Positions 37,275 through 47,968 are shown, counted from the stretch's first letter. The stretch: 64,000 bases of DNA from Sphingomicrobium sediminis (GCF_023805295.1 NZ_JAMSHT010000001.1:1798001-1862000); one strand, 5' to 3'. The notes: a model not told the origin generated them from the letters alone. Numbers and translations: made by a program.

Positions 37275-38158
37275 AGCATCATCTTTTCGATCGGCATGAC
37301 GAGGATGTCGGTCGCGCCCGCCCGCTTCAAGGCTTCGAGCGTCTCCCAGAAGACGCTTTCCTGGCAGACCGCCTGCACCGCGACATGGCCCTCGCGGCCC
37401 AGCAGCGGCATGACGGTGGGCGCCTCGGCGCCGGGAAGGATGCGGGTGATCTCCTCGAGCGCCGTTTCGGGCGCGTTGAGCACGATATATTTGCTTTCCG
37501 CCGTCGCGATCACGCCATCGATCCGCGTCGTGAGCGCATCGGCGCGATCCGATTTCTCGCTGCCGATATCGGCGCGGGTGCGGATCAACACGCTTTCGCT
37601 TTCGAGGATCGTGTGCACCGGCTTGAGGCCGTTGGCCTCGAGCGTCTGCCCCGTCGAGACGAGGTCGCAGACATAGTCGGCAATGCCGAGGCGCGGCGCC
37701 AGTTCGACTGCGCCGTGCATGGTCACGACTTCTGCCTGGATGCCATTGTCTTCTAGGAACTTGCGGGTGAGCAAAGGATAGCTGGTGGCGATGCGCGTGC
37801 CTTCGAGATTGGCAAGCTCGAACGCTTCATCGGCAGGCGCCGCGAACCGCAGCGAACAGCCCCCGAAGCCGAGCCGGCACAGCACGTCGACATCCTCATT
37901 GGCGGGATCGAGCCGATATTCTTCGAGCACGTTCTGGCCGACAATACCGAGGTCACAGACACCGTCCCCTACCAGCGTGGGAATATCGTCGTCACGCACC
38001 AGCATGAGGTCGAGCGGGAAATTGGTGGCGCGGGCGGTCAGCTGCCCCTTGGACGAGCGGATCTTGATCCCCGCATCCTTCAAGAGCCGTTCGCTCGCTT
38101 CAGCAAGACGGCCCGATTTCTGGGTCGCCATGCGCAGGCGGGTCAGCGTGGTGGTCAT
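37271..38158 (-). CDS. hisG: ATP phosphoribosyltransferase, long form (HisG-L)
   Basis: 295 residues. The catalytic domain has RMATQKSGRL, VRDDDIPTLVGDGVCDLGIVG and the PRPP-binding region DLVSTGQTLEANGL. Residues 220-295 form the C-terminal ACT-like regulatory domain that gives histidine feedback inhibition. This is the long, HisZ-independent form; alphaproteobacteria mostly use the short form with HisZ. Its ATG shares one base with the stop of the upstream TrpR-family gene. The longer frame upstream runs through that regulator and is rejected. Confidence 0.95.
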   Translation of the reverse strand: MTTTLTRLRMATQKSGRLAEASERLLKDAGIKIRSSKGQLTARATNFPLDLMLVRDDDIPTLVGDGVCDLGIVGQNVLEEYRLDPANEDVDVLCRLGFGGCSLRFAAPADEAFELANLEGTRIATSYPLLTRKFLEDNGIQAEVVTMHGAVELAPRLGIADYVCDLVSTGQTLEANGLKPVHTILESESVLIRTRADIGSEKSDRADALTTRIDGVIATAESKYIVLNAPETALEEITRILPGAEAPTVMPLLGREGHVAVQAVCQESVFWETLEALKRAGATDILVMPIEKMML

Positions 38159-38457
38159 CAGACGTCTTCCTTTTGCACACGCTCGAACAAGGTGCGGTAG
38201 CCGCCGGCGCGATCCTCGTTGAGGAAGCGCGCGACGCGCACGATGGTCGTCGTCGAAACACCGGTCAGGTCGTGGATCTGGCGATAGGTGTGCCCGCCGG
38301 CGGCGAGCAGCTTGGCCACCTCCCAGCGCTCGGCGAGGCTGTTGAGTTCGCTCGGCGTGCAGAGATCGGTGAGGAAGGCCCGCGCCTCTTCCGCATCGCG
38401 GATGAGGGTGAAGGCCTCGGCCAACTCCAAGATCGGTTCGCGCTTCGACGCGCTCAT
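38158..38457 (-). CDS. YerC/TrpR-family regulator, candidate his operon repressor (HisR-like)
   Basis: 99 residues. The all-helical TrpR superfamily fold is clear: DLCTPSELNSLAERWEVAKLL, then the helix-turn-helix HTYRQIHDLTGVSTTTIVRVAR, which matches YerC/YecD proteins. TrpR-like proteins at the head of his operons have been proposed as histidine-responsive repressors in some gammaproteobacteria. First gene of the operon, one-base overlap with hisG. An imperfect palindrome 15 bases upstream of its start is a candidate autoregulatory operator. Regulation by histidine is an inference. Confidence 0.85.
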   Translation of the reverse strand: MSASKREPILELAEAFTLIRDAEEARAFLTDLCTPSELNSLAERWEVAKLLAAGGHTYRQIHDLTGVSTTTIVRVARFLNEDRAGGYRTLFERVQKEDV

Positions 38458-38471
38458 GCGAATCGCTCCGT

Positions 38472-38490
38472 TTGTTACAGCGTGTTAAAA
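38472..38490. promoter_or_regulatory. Candidate HisR/YerC operator palindrome
   Basis: AT-rich imperfect palindrome TTGTTACA-GCG-TGTTAAAA, with six of eight positions symmetric. It lies 15 bases before the regulator's ATG on the minus strand. A promoter-like TTGCAT-N17-TAGATG lies further upstream on that strand, so a bound repressor would sit just downstream of initiation. Not matched to a known motif. Confidence 0.4.
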
Positions 38491-38570
38491 CAATGGAACG
38501 GCATCTAGGGGGCGATCGGGCGTCATGCAACCCCCGATCCACCTTTTTGCGCACGGCAAAAAAGAGGTGC

Positions 38571-38599
38571 TTGACTTGGCGCGGCTTGGCCCCATTCTT
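38571..38599 (+). promoter_or_regulatory. Predicted sigma70-type promoter of the trp leader
   Basis: A TTGACT -35 element is followed by exactly 17 bases and a weak ATTCTT -10 element. The predicted initiation point is about base 38606, at or next to the A of the leader-peptide ATG. Leaderless trpL transcription of this kind is known from Sinorhizobium meliloti. Confidence 0.55.
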
Positions 38600-38605
38600 A
38601 AGGCG

Positions 38606-38695
38606 ATGTCGATAAAGACTGCCTTTTCCAGCGCGATTCCCGCTGCTCGCCAGTGGTGGTGGCGCACGTCCATATGGCGGCGCTCGCACGGCTGA
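38606..38695 (+). CDS. trpL: trp operon leader peptide
   Basis: 29-residue open frame containing three consecutive Trp codons (residues 17-19, bases 38654-38662) and a fourth Trp at residue 24 (38675-38677). It ends 22 bases before a rho-independent terminator hairpin and 103 bases before aroF. Four Trp in 29 codons just ahead of a trp operon is the classic layout of a ribosome-mediated attenuator. When charged tRNA-Trp is scarce the ribosome would stall on the Trp run and let an alternative RNA fold form. It is too short for normal gene calling. Confidence 0.88.
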   Translation: MSIKTAFSSAIPAARQWWWRTSIWRRSHG

Positions 38696-38717
38696 TTCCA
38701 TTACCGGATCGACCAAG

Positions 38718-38747
38718 AAGGCCCGCCCAACAGCGGGCCTTTTCTTT
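38718..38747 (+). terminator. trp attenuator: rho-independent terminator
   Basis: AAGGCCCGC and GCGGGCCTT form a perfect 9-bp stem with a CCAACA loop, followed by TTCTTTT. Placed between trpL and aroF. The upstream GGCGG at 38676-38680, overlapping the fourth Trp codon, can pair with CCGCC at 38723-38727 in the left arm. This gives a possible but short antiterminator. Confidence 0.88.
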
Positions 38748-38798
38748 TGCATCCCCTCAGGCCCGCACCCCCGAACAACCCAACGGAGTGACCCTGAG

Positions 38799-39808
<1,010 letters not shown>

Positions 39809-39809
<1 letters not shown>

Positions 39810-41329
39810 TGCGAGCACTCGGCCCCGGTCAGACCCGCTTGCTGAGCCGCCGGTTGCCCGGCGCGCACGATCCCGTGGCGCTGTTTGCAGCGCTGCACGG
39901 GGAGGGGCGCGCGCGGGCCCTGTTCCGGCGCACGGGCGAGCGGGCACTCATTCTCGTCGATTCAGCGATCGAGCTTGAAGCGACGGCGCGCGCGGCGCGT
40001 CTCGAAGCCGTCAGCGAGAATGGCCGGGTCCTGCTCGAACCCTTTGTCGCGGCCTGCAGCGATTATGTCGAAGGCCGCGATGGCGACGCTGTCCGGTTCG
40101 CCTTTCCCTCCGGCGAACCGGACAGCGAAGCCGAACGTTTGGAGGCACCCACACCGCTCGACCTGCTGCGCGCAATGACGGGCGCGATCCATGCGACCGA
40201 TCGAGACGAACCGTTCGCGCTCGCCGCGCTCGGCATCATCGGCTTCGACCATGTCGACATGCTGGAAACGCTCCCGGCGCGGCCCGATGGGAGGTTTCCC
40301 GATCTCGCCTTCGCGCTCGCCGAAACCCTCGTGGTGGTCGAGCCCTCGGGCGCGGCGCGGATCCTGTCGCTGGCGGCAGGTCATGAGGAGCCGGACGAGG
40401 AACATCGCCTCTATCATCTCGCCAGCGAGCGCCTCGCCAAACTTGCCGCGCGGATCGAGCAGGCTCGGCTTCCGGCGCTAGCGGACGCACCCTCAATCGA
40501 GGCGTCGCCAGATCTCGACGATGCAGCCTTCGAAGCCGCCGTTATCCGTCTCAAGGAGAATATCGCGGCGGGCGACATCTTCCAGGTTGTGCCGAGCCGG
40601 GCCTTCGCGGCCCCGTGCAGCGATCCGCTGGCCGCCTTCCGCCGCCTCGTCGCCGCCGACCCCAGCGCCTATCATTTCTTCGTCGAGACCCGCGCCGGGA
40701 CGTTGTTCGGTGCCTCACCCGAAAATGCCGTCGAAGTGCGCCGCGACGGCGACGGGCTCGCCGTTTCGGTCAGCCCGATTGCCGGAACGCGGCCGCGCGG
40801 GCGCACCGATGACGAGGATGATCGCCTCGAAGCCGATCTCCGCCTCGATGCCAAGGAAGTCGCCGAGCATCTGATGCTGGTCGACCTTGCCCGCAATGAT
40901 GTCGCGCGCGTTTCGCAGGCAGGCTCGCGCCGTGTCACCAGCCTGATGCGGGTCGAGCGGTTCGCCAAGGTAATGCATATCGTGTCGACCGTCGAAGGAC
41001 GCCTGCCCGAAGGTCGCGATGCGGTGCATGCCATCCGCACCTGCCTGAATGTCGGGACGCTTTCAGGCGCACCCAAATTGCGCGCGATCGAATTGATCCG
41101 CGAGGTCGAGACCCAGCCGCGCGGCCCCTATGGCGGCGCAGTCGGCTATCTGACCGGGCGCGGCGAGATGGACAGTGCGGTCGTGATCCGCTCCGCCTTG
41201 GTCGAGGACGGCGTCGCCCGTGTGCGCGCTGGTGCCGGCGTCGTCGCTGACAGCGACCCTGCCTCGGAAGCCGCCGAGACGCGCGCCAAGGCCAGCGCCA
41301 TCCTCACGGCCCTGGGAGCCGCGGCATGA
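39809..41329 (+). CDS. trpE: Anthranilate synthase component I
   Basis: 506 residues. The chorismate-binding domain (residues 230-500) shows GDIFQVVPSRAF, SPENAVEV, SPIAGTRPRGRT, HLMLVDLARND, VMHIVSTVEG, TLSGAPKLRAIELI and GPYGGAVGYL. The N-terminal 200 residues contain the tryptophan-binding lobe but are less conserved. With TrpG it makes anthranilate. Overlaps aroF by one base and trpG by four. Confidence 0.96.
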
Positions 41330-41922
41330 GGCTCACGTTCATCGATAATCGTGACAGTTTCACCTTCAACCTGGTGGACGCCTTCACCATGGCAGGCGCC
41401 GATGTGCAAGTAGTACGCAATAGCATTAGTGTAGAAAAAGCACACGAAATTGCGGATGGTGGTGCGCTCCTCATCTCGCCGGGTCCCGGAACGCCCGCCG
41501 ATGCCGGCTGCATCATCGAACTATGCAAGGCAGCGCGTGGCCGCATTCCGCTCATTGGCGTCTGTCTTGGCCACCAGGCAATCGTCGAGGCCGCCGGGGG
41601 AACCGTCGAACGTGCCCCCGAGCCGATCCACGGCAAGGTCAGCCACCTCGTCCATGACGGCGGTGGTGTCCTTGCCGGCCTGCCCAGCCCGCTGGCGATC
41701 GGACGATACCATTCGCTCTGCACGCCGCTTGCCTCCTTGCCCGACCATTTCACGGTCGATGCCGCGCATGACGGCATGGCGATGGTGGTGCGCGACGAGC
41801 CCGGTCTTCAGATCGGGTTGCAATTCCATCCCGAATCCATTCTCACTCCGCGCGGCGACCGGCTCGTCGCGGGCCTCATCGACTGGGCCCGCGCTGCTGC
41901 CGAGCGCCGCCAAGCTGCCTAA
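41326..41922 (+). CDS. trpG: Anthranilate synthase component II (glutaminase)
   Basis: 198 residues. FIDNRDSFTFNLVD opens the protein; ISPGPGTPADAG, nucleophile Cys in GVCLGHQAI and the His/Glu pair in LQFHPESILT complete the amidotransferase. It may also serve folate synthesis as PabA. ATG overlaps the trpE stop. A short AT-rich patch around bases 41410-41450 differs from its GC-rich surroundings but lies within the frame. Confidence 0.96.
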   Translation: MRLTFIDNRDSFTFNLVDAFTMAGADVQVVRNSISVEKAHEIADGGALLISPGPGTPADAGCIIELCKAARGRIPLIGVCLGHQAIVEAAGGTVERAPEPIHGKVSHLVHDGGGVLAGLPSPLAIGRYHSLCTPLASLPDHFTVDAAHDGMAMVVRDEPGLQIGLQFHPESILTPRGDRLVAGLIDWARAAAERRQAA

Positions 41923-41932
41923 GGAAGTCATC

Positions 41933-42976
41933 GTGTCCGACGTCGTCACCCTGCCGCCCGACCAGCCGGTCCAAAATCCGCTCCCCAAGCTCCTGTCGGG
42001 CGAGGACCTGCCGAGCGTGGATTCGCGTCACCTTTTCGAACGGCTCGTGCTGGGTCGCCTCAGCGAAGCGGAAATCGCCAGCGTGCTGGTCGCGCTGCGC
42101 ATGAAGGGCGAGACGCCCGAAGAAATGATCGGCGCGGCACAGGCTTTGAGCGCTGCAGCAGAGCCATTCGACAGCCCCGACAGGCTGTTCGCCGACTGTT
42201 GCGGCACGGGCGGGGATTCCTCGGGCATCATCAATATCTCGACCGCCGCCGCTTTCGTCGCTGCCGCCTGCGGGCTGCCGGTCGCCAAGCATGGCAATCG
42301 CTCGGTCAGCTCCAAATGCGGATCCGCTGACGTGCTCGAGGCACTGGGCGCCAAGATCGACATTCCTGCCGACGCCTCGCGCCAATTGCTCGACGAAACC
42401 GGCTTCTGCTTCCTCTTTGCCCCGGCCTACCATCCCGGCATGCGCCATGCGGGGCCGGTGCGGAAACAGCTCGGCGTGCGCACCGTGATGAACCTGCTCG
42501 GCCCCTGCATCAATCCGGCGCGCCCGCCGGTGCAGCTGCTGGGTGTGGCCGATCCCACCTTGCTGCGGCGCATTGCCAAGACGCTCGATGCGCTGGGTGT
42601 GGAGCGCGCGCTGGTGGTCCATGGCTCGGGCCTCGACGAGCTCGCGCTGCATGGCGACAGCCGTGTCATCCGGCTCCAGAACGGGGCGCTCAGCGAAGAA
42701 GTGATTGCGCCCGAAGAGGCCGGCGTAACGCCCGCACCCCTGAAAGCCTTGGTTGGCGGCGATGCAGCGGAAAATGCGCGCCGCCTACGCGCCATCTTCG
42801 ACGGTCAGGGCAGCGAGGCCGAACGCGATGCCGTCGCCTTGAACGCCGGCGCCTTGCTGCATGTCGCCGGGCTGCACGCAACGCTTCCCGAAGCCGTCGC
42901 TGCTGCCATCGCCGCTATCGACAATGGCGAGGCGGGCGACGTGCTGACCAACTATGTGGAGGCCAGCAATGGCTGA
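41933..42976 (+). CDS. trpD: Anthranilate phosphoribosyltransferase
   Basis: 347 residues from a GTG preceded by AAGGAAG at a 5-base spacing; the much longer frame reads through trpG and is not used. Signature DCCGTGGDSSGIINISTAAA, KHGNRSVSSKCGSADVLEALG, YHPGMRHAGPVRKQLGVRTVMNLLGP and VHGSGLDE are typical. It joins anthranilate to PRPP. 10-base gap after trpG, 8-base overlap with trpCF. Confidence 0.96.
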   Translation: MSDVVTLPPDQPVQNPLPKLLSGEDLPSVDSRHLFERLVLGRLSEAEIASVLVALRMKGETPEEMIGAAQALSAAAEPFDSPDRLFADCCGTGGDSSGIINISTAAAFVAAACGLPVAKHGNRSVSSKCGSADVLEALGAKIDIPADASRQLLDETGFCFLFAPAYHPGMRHAGPVRKQLGVRTVMNLLGPCINPARPPVQLLGVADPTLLRRIAKTLDALGVERALVVHGSGLDELALHGDSRVIRLQNGALSEEVIAPEEAGVTPAPLKALVGGDAAENARRLRAIFDGQGSEAERDAVALNAGALLHVAGLHATLPEAVAAAIAAIDNGEAGDVLTNYVEASNG

Positions 42977-44345
42977 TGTGTTGGCGCGCATCGTCGCGCG
43001 CAAACGCGAAGAAGTGGCGACGCGTCTCGGCGGCAAGCAGGTCCGCGCCATGCCGACGCGCCGGAGCCTCATCGAAGCGCTCCGCCAGCCGGGCGCGCGT
43101 TTCATCATGGAAGTGAAGCCCAAAAGCCCCTCGGGCCATGTCGCCCGGCACAAACCCGAGGATGCATTGGCCGCCTATCGTCCCGTGGCCGATGCGATCA
43201 GCATCCTCACCGACGAAGAAGATTTCGGCGGCTCGCTAGAGCTGCTCGCGACCTTGCGCCGCGATTATGGCGGACCGATCCTCGCCAAGGACTTTATCGT
43301 CGATCCGGGACAAGTGTCCGAGGCCCGCGCACGCGGCGCCGATGCCGTGCTCGCCATGCTCTCGGTGCTCGACGATGACGGTGCGCGCGCCGTGCTCGAC
43401 CACGCCGCCACGCTCTACATGGATGTTCTGGTCGAGGTGCATGACGAGGCCGAACTGGACCGTGCGCTTGCGCTCGGGGCCAAGCTCATCGGCATCAACA
43501 ATCGCGACCTCAAAACGCTGACCACCGACCTCGCCGTCACAGAGCGGCTCGCCGGCCAGGTGCCGGACGATGTGACGCTGATCAGCGAAAGCGGCGTCCG
43601 AAACCATGGCGACGTGCAGCGCCTGTCGCCCATCGTCGACGGGTTCCTGGTCGGCTCGTCGCTGATGGCGGCGGAGCATGTCGCGCAGGCCGCACGGCAT
43701 CTCGTCCACGGGCCGGTCAAGCTGTGCGGCATGGCCCGCGTCGCCGACATTGCCCGCGCCGCCAAGGCCGGGGCCAGCCATGTCGGCTTCATCTTCGTCG
43801 ACGGCACGCCGCGCCATGTCTCGGTCGAGCGGGCCCGCACCTTGGGGCTGATGGCGCACGATTTCGGTATGAAGACGGTCGGCGTGTTTCGCGACCAGCC
43901 GATCGACAGGATCGCGCATATCGCGCGCACGCTGCGCCTCGATGTCGTCCAAATGCACGAGCGCCACGCCGGGACACGCGTCGCCGCCCTGCGGCCGCAC
44001 CTTCGCGACGGCATCGAGATCTGGGCATTGGCCGGGGTTGAGGGCGGTGCTGCCGATCCACATATCGACGCTGCCGACCGCATGCTGTTCGACACCGTCA
44101 AGGATGGTCGCACCGGCGGGACCGGCACCGCATTCGACTGGTCGGCTCTGGATGGGCATGCGGGCCTCGCAAGCGGCTTCATTGCTGGCGGGATCGACCC
44201 GGAGAATGCGCCGGTCGCAGCGACATCGGGTGCTTATGGCATCGACATTTGTTCGGGCGTCGAGAGCGAACCCGGCACCAAGGACCCTGAGCGGATAAAG
44301 GCGCTGTTCAACGCGCTCCGCCCGGCCGACCGGAGGCAGGCATGA
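42969..44345 (+). CDS. trpCF: Bifunctional TrpCF: IGP synthase / PRA isomerase
   Basis: 458 residues. The TrpC half (1-245) has [50 protein letters not shown] and [12 protein letters not shown]. The TrpF half starts near residue 249 with KLCGMAR; catalytic Cys253 and Asp379 (FDTVKDG) are present, along with GGIDPENA and [17 protein letters not shown]. This C-F fusion is typical of enteric and related gammaproteobacteria; in alphaproteobacteria trpF usually heads a trpFBA operon. Overlaps trpD by 8 bases and trpB by 4. Confidence 0.96.
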   Translation: MADVLARIVARKREEVATRLGGKQVRAMPTRRSLIEALRQPGARFIMEVKPKSPSGHVARHKPEDALAAYRPVADAISILTDEEDFGGSLELLATLRRDYGGPILAKDFIVDPGQVSEARARGADAVLAMLSVLDDDGARAVLDHAATLYMDVLVEVHDEAELDRALALGAKLIGINNRDLKTLTTDLAVTERLAGQVPDDVTLISESGVRNHGDVQRLSPIVDGFLVGSSLMAAEHVAQAARHLVHGPVKLCGMARVADIARAAKAGASHVGFIFVDGTPRHVSVERARTLGLMAHDFGMKTVGVFRDQPIDRIAHIARTLRLDVVQMHERHAGTRVAALRPHLRDGIEIWALAGVEGGAADPHIDAADRMLFDTVKDGRTGGTGTAFDWSALDGHAGLASGFIAGGIDPENAPVAATSGAYGIDICSGVESEPGTKDPERIKALFNALRPADRRQA

Positions 44346-45517
44346 AGCAGTTTGGACGTTTTGGCGAGTTTGGCGGGGCCTACATTCCCGAAATCCTCGT
44401 GCCCGCCATCGAACAGCTCGAGACGGCTTACCTCGACGCGCTCGAGGACGAGGACTTCCTTGCCGAGCTCGACCATCTCCTCACCACCTATGCCGGTCGC
44501 CCGACGGCGCTCACGCGCTGCAAGAATATCGGCAATGACAAGGTCCGGCTCTACCTCAAGCGCGAGGACTTGCTGCACGGCGGGGCGCACAAGACCAACC
44601 AGGTCATTGCGCAGGCTCTGCTCGCCAAGCGGATGGGCAAGACGCGCCTCATCGCCGAAACCGGCGCAGGCCAGCATGGCGTCGCCACCGCGATCGCCGG
44701 CGCGATGTTCGGCATGGAGACCAAGATTTACATGGGCGCCGAAGATGTGGAGCGGCAGTCGCTCAACGTCTTCCGCATGGAGCTGATGGGCGCGGAGGTG
44801 ATCCCCGTCACGATCGGCAGCCAGACCCTGAAGGATGCGGTGAACGAAGCCTTGCGCGACTGGACCGCCAGCTTTGCCGATACGCATTATCTACTCGGCA
44901 CCGTGGCCGGGCCGCATCCCTTCCCGCAGATGGTCCGCGACTTTCAGCGCGTCATCGGCAAGGAAGCCCGCGCCCAGATGCTGGAGCGCGAAGGGCGCCT
45001 GCCCGATGCCGTCCTCGCCTGTGTCGGCGGTGGCTCCAATGCGATCGGCATCTTCCACGACTTTGTGCCCGACACGGATGTGGCCTTGGTCGGCGTCGAG
45101 GCGGCCGGAAAAGGCTTGGACAGCGGCGAACATGGCGCGACGCTGCAAAAAGGACGCCGTGGCATCCTCCATGGCGCCGAGACCTTCCTCATGCAGGACG
45201 AGCATGGCCAGGTCGGCATGAGCTGGTCGGTGTCCGCCGGGCTCGACTATCCGGCTGTCGGCCCCGAACATGCGCACCTGATGACCAGCGGCCGCGCCAC
45301 CTATGTCGGCGCGACCGACGAGGAGGCGCTCGCCGCATTCCAGCGCCTGTCGCGCGAGGAGGGGATCATCCCCGCCTTCGAGACCAGCCACGCGCTGGCC
45401 GAAGCATTCAAGCGGGTCGAAGCCGCGATCGAGGCCGATGGAGAGCTGTTGCTGCTCGTCAACCTGTCGGGGCGTGGCGACAAGGACATGGCGCAGGCGC
45501 GGGAGCTGCTGAAATGA
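44342..45517 (+). CDS. trpB: Tryptophan synthase beta subunit
   Basis: 391 residues. PLP-Lys is in [67 protein letters not shown]-equivalent [14 protein letters not shown], and the C-terminal [11 protein letters not shown] are all standard. It condenses indole and serine. Overlaps trpCF and trpA by 4 bases each. Confidence 0.98.
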   Translation: MKQFGRFGEFGGAYIPEILVPAIEQLETAYLDALEDEDFLAELDHLLTTYAGRPTALTRCKNIGNDKVRLYLKREDLLHGGAHKTNQVIAQALLAKRMGKTRLIAETGAGQHGVATAIAGAMFGMETKIYMGAEDVERQSLNVFRMELMGAEVIPVTIGSQTLKDAVNEALRDWTASFADTHYLLGTVAGPHPFPQMVRDFQRVIGKEARAQMLEREGRLPDAVLACVGGGSNAIGIFHDFVPDTDVALVGVEAAGKGLDSGEHGATLQKGRRGILHGAETFLMQDEHGQVGMSWSVSAGLDYPAVGPEHAHLMTSGRATYVGATDEEALAAFQRLSREEGIIPAFETSHALAEAFKRVEAAIEADGELLLLVNLSGRGDKDMAQARELLK

Positions 45518-46311
45518 GCACGCAGCGTTACGGCGCGATGTTCGCGCGCCTCGAAGATGCGGGCGAGGGTGCGCTCGGCGCCTTCCTGATGCTCGGCGAT
45601 CCGGACCTCGAGACGAGCGCCGAATTGCTCGATGCGGCGGTCGAAGGCGGCGCGGACATGCTCGAGGTCGGCATCCCCTTTTCCGATCCCGTCGCCGACG
45701 GTCCGGTGATCCAGGCCGCGGCCTCGCGCGCTTTGGAGGCAGGCGTCACGCCAGACGATTGTTTCGACCTCATCCGCCAGTGCCGGGAAAAACATCCGCA
45801 CGTTCCGATCGGCATCCTCACCTATGCCAACCTCGTCGCCGCCAAGGGACGCGAAGGTTTTGCCCGCGCCGCCGCCGAGGCGGGCGCCGACAGCCTTCTG
45901 GTCGCAGACGTACCCTCGATCGAAGCGCAGCCCTATGCCGATGCGGCCCGCTCGGCAGGGATCGACCCCGTCTTCATCGCCGCACCCAATTCGAGCGCGG
46001 CGGCCATCGAACGCGTGTCGCATCTCGGCTCGGGCTACACCTATTGCGTGGCGCGCGCCGGGGTGACGGGCCAGCGCAGCGACATGGCGCTCGACCATGA
46101 CACGCTATTCTCCGCACTGCGCAGCCACGGCGCACCGCCGCCCGTGCTCGGCTTCGGCATCTCTACATCGGAGCAAGTCCGCGCCGGGCTGGACGCAGGC
46201 GCCGCTGGCGTGATTTCAGGAAGCGCCATCGTCAATGCGATGGCCGAGGCGGACGATCCGGCAGCTGCGGTTCGCTCGCTGGTGGCAGAATTGAAAACCG
46301 GGACGCGCTAG
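45514..46311 (+). CDS. trpA: Tryptophan synthase alpha subunit
   Basis: 265 residues. Catalytic Glu and Asp lie in [63 protein letters not shown] and [12 protein letters not shown] complete the TIM barrel. It releases indole from indole-3-glycerol phosphate. Last gene of the trp operon; its stop overlaps that of the convergent secreted-protein gene. Confidence 0.97.
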   Translation: MSTQRYGAMFARLEDAGEGALGAFLMLGDPDLETSAELLDAAVEGGADMLEVGIPFSDPVADGPVIQAAASRALEAGVTPDDCFDLIRQCREKHPHVPIGILTYANLVAAKGREGFARAAAEAGADSLLVADVPSIEAQPYADAARSAGIDPVFIAAPNSSAAAIERVSHLGSGYTYCVARAGVTGQRSDMALDHDTLFSALRSHGAPPPVLGFGISTSEQVRAGLDAGAAGVISGSAIVNAMAEADDPAAAVRSLVAELKTGTR

Positions 46312-47282
46312 CAGATCGTGTTGGCGCCTCGCAGCCACTTCTTGCTCACGGTCTTGAGCCCATTCCCGGTATAGATTGCGCTCGAACGGGACGCGCGGGG
46401 CGTGTAGGCGACGAAAATCTGTTCATTGTCGCATAGAAAATCGGGGCGACTGAGCGTGCCCGACTGCCCGATCAGCCGCGGACTGCTGCCCGCCGCCAAA
46501 TCATCGATGATGAACAGGTCGCTATCATCCGTGTCCCAGGCGAGGCTGTTCTGGTCCGGGGACACTGCCAGCAAGCGTGCCACTCGCAGACCCTCCGGCA
46601 GCACGGTCTCAGGGATTTGGGTCGTCAGGTCGACACGGTCGATACGATAATAGGACCCGCCTTCTGCGTCGCGGCCGGTGAACATCGTTCCATAGAGCGT
46701 GTAGCTGCCATCGCCGTCCGACAGCAGGTCGCACGAAATATATCGCTCGCCCTCCGGTAGCGGATAGACGGGGCTTCCCGGGCCACCGCTGGCGTCCGCC
46801 ATCATGACATTCTGTTCCAGATAATCGATGTAGGTCACCTTCAATCCGTCATCCGAGAGGTCGTTGCAGCCGCGCGAATAGTCCGAAATGCGGACCGTCG
46901 AGGTCGTGAGGATATTGCCATTGGCATCAAGGTTGACGTCGACCACGAAGATCGGCCGGTCGGGACCGTCATATCCGGTCGTGACAAGGCGGATCAGCGC
47001 GTCATTCACATAATGGGCATCGGCGACATTCTGTCCGATCTCCCCCGGCTGGACCGCGCGCTGACGATTGGACAGGGCAAGCGAGGACAGGGTGACGAAC
47101 TCTCCGTCGCGATTCGTGTAGTCCTCATAAGCGAGCTCGAGCGGGCCAGTCGGCTCTTCTTCACCCGCGCCGCCTCCATTTCCACCACCCTTGCCCGGCG
47201 GCGGCTTCACTTCGCCGGCAAGCGGCGTGGCGAGCATTGCCCCGGCGAGCAGCGCGATCGAGAATTTGGCGAAGCGTGTCAT
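46308..47282 (-). CDS. Secreted TolB-like/beta-propeller protein, function unknown
   Basis: 324 residues from MTRFAKF, with a signal peptide (IALLAGAMLATPLAGE). A Gly/Pro/Lys-rich linker (PPPGKGGGNGGG) precedes a beta-rich domain with repeated D-x-D/N turns such as VDVNLDANGN, LLAVSPDQNSLAWDTDDSD and FIIDDL. These are reminiscent of TolB/WD40-type propellers. Four Cys in the mature chain suggest disulfides. No family name can be given with confidence. Convergent with trpA. Confidence 0.7.
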   Translation of the reverse strand: MTRFAKFSIALLAGAMLATPLAGEVKPPPGKGGGNGGGAGEEEPTGPLELAYEDYTNRDGEFVTLSSLALSNRQRAVQPGEIGQNVADAHYVNDALIRLVTTGYDGPDRPIFVVDVNLDANGNILTTSTVRISDYSRGCNDLSDDGLKVTYIDYLEQNVMMADASGGPGSPVYPLPEGERYISCDLLSDGDGSYTLYGTMFTGRDAEGGSYYRIDRVDLTTQIPETVLPEGLRVARLLAVSPDQNSLAWDTDDSDLFIIDDLAAGSSPRLIGQSGTLSRPDFLCDNEQIFVAYTPRASRSSAIYTGNGLKTVSKKWLRGANTIC

Positions 47283-47424
47283 GATCGGTCCCCTAACCCC
47301 CACATCGGGACGCGACTGATCGATGAGCCTGTGAGAGCCGACTCGTGACGCTGATGTAATTAACAGAAATTAAACAAGATGATAAGGGGACGGAGCCTTC
47401 GGGTAGGCCGCGCATTGAGGTGTC

Positions 47425-47946
47425 ATGTTCCATCCCGAACCCATTGCCGACATGGTCCTTCGCGGCCTTGTCCTTGCCGCCATCGCCCTCGTCTGGGTCG
47501 TCATCAACGTGCGGATCCTCGGTCTGCGGAGCTTTTCCAAAATGACGAGTTTCGACTTCGTCATGACGGTTGCGGTGGGCTCATTGCTAGCCGGGGCGGC
47601 GCAGGCATCCGAATGGACCGGTTTCGGCCAAGCGCTGATCGCGGTCTCCGGCCTCTTCATCGTCCAATTTTTCGTCGCCAGCATCCGCAAGTCGAGCGAC
47701 CCGTTCGAAAATGCGATCGGCAACAGCCCCGTCCTGCTGATGCGCGACGGGGTGATCGACGACGAGGCGCTGCGGCGCACGCGAGTCAGTCGCGGCGACC
47801 TCATCGCCAAGCTGCGCGAGGCCAATGTGCTCGATTTCTCGCAAGTCCGCGCCGCGATACTCGAATCGACCGGCGATGTCAGCGTGTTGCACGGCGACAA
47901 GCTCGACGAGGCATTGCTCGACAATGTCGAGCGCCTCGAAGGCTGA
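47425..47946 (+). CDS. DUF421 (YetF-like) membrane protein
   Basis: 173 residues. Three N-terminal membrane segments (residues 10-30, 45-62, 66-86) and the conserved RILGLRSFSKMTSFDFVMTVAVGS identify DUF421. The cytosolic domain has IGNSPVLLMRDGVID and DLIAKLREANVLDFSQVRAAILESTGDVSVL. In Bacillus, YetF-type proteins are linked to spore or general stress roles; the role here is unknown. Divergent from the secreted-protein gene; the 142-base spacer is relatively AT-rich. Confidence 0.85.
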   Translation: MFHPEPIADMVLRGLVLAAIALVWVVINVRILGLRSFSKMTSFDFVMTVAVGSLLAGAAQASEWTGFGQALIAVSGLFIVQFFVASIRKSSDPFENAIGNSPVLLMRDGVIDDEALRRTRVSRGDLIAKLREANVLDFSQVRAAILESTGDVSVLHGDKLDEALLDNVERLEG

Positions 47947-47968
47947 TTCCCATGGATGTATGGAAAAA

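Noticed and set aside
41410..41450. AT-rich patch in trpG as a sign of insertion
   Set aside because: It is only about 40 bases, stays in frame and the protein motifs on both sides are intact.
47345..47375. CtrA-type TTAA-N7-TTAA site in the DUF421 promoter region
   Set aside because: The two TTAA elements are separated by six, not seven, bases and no other support was found.
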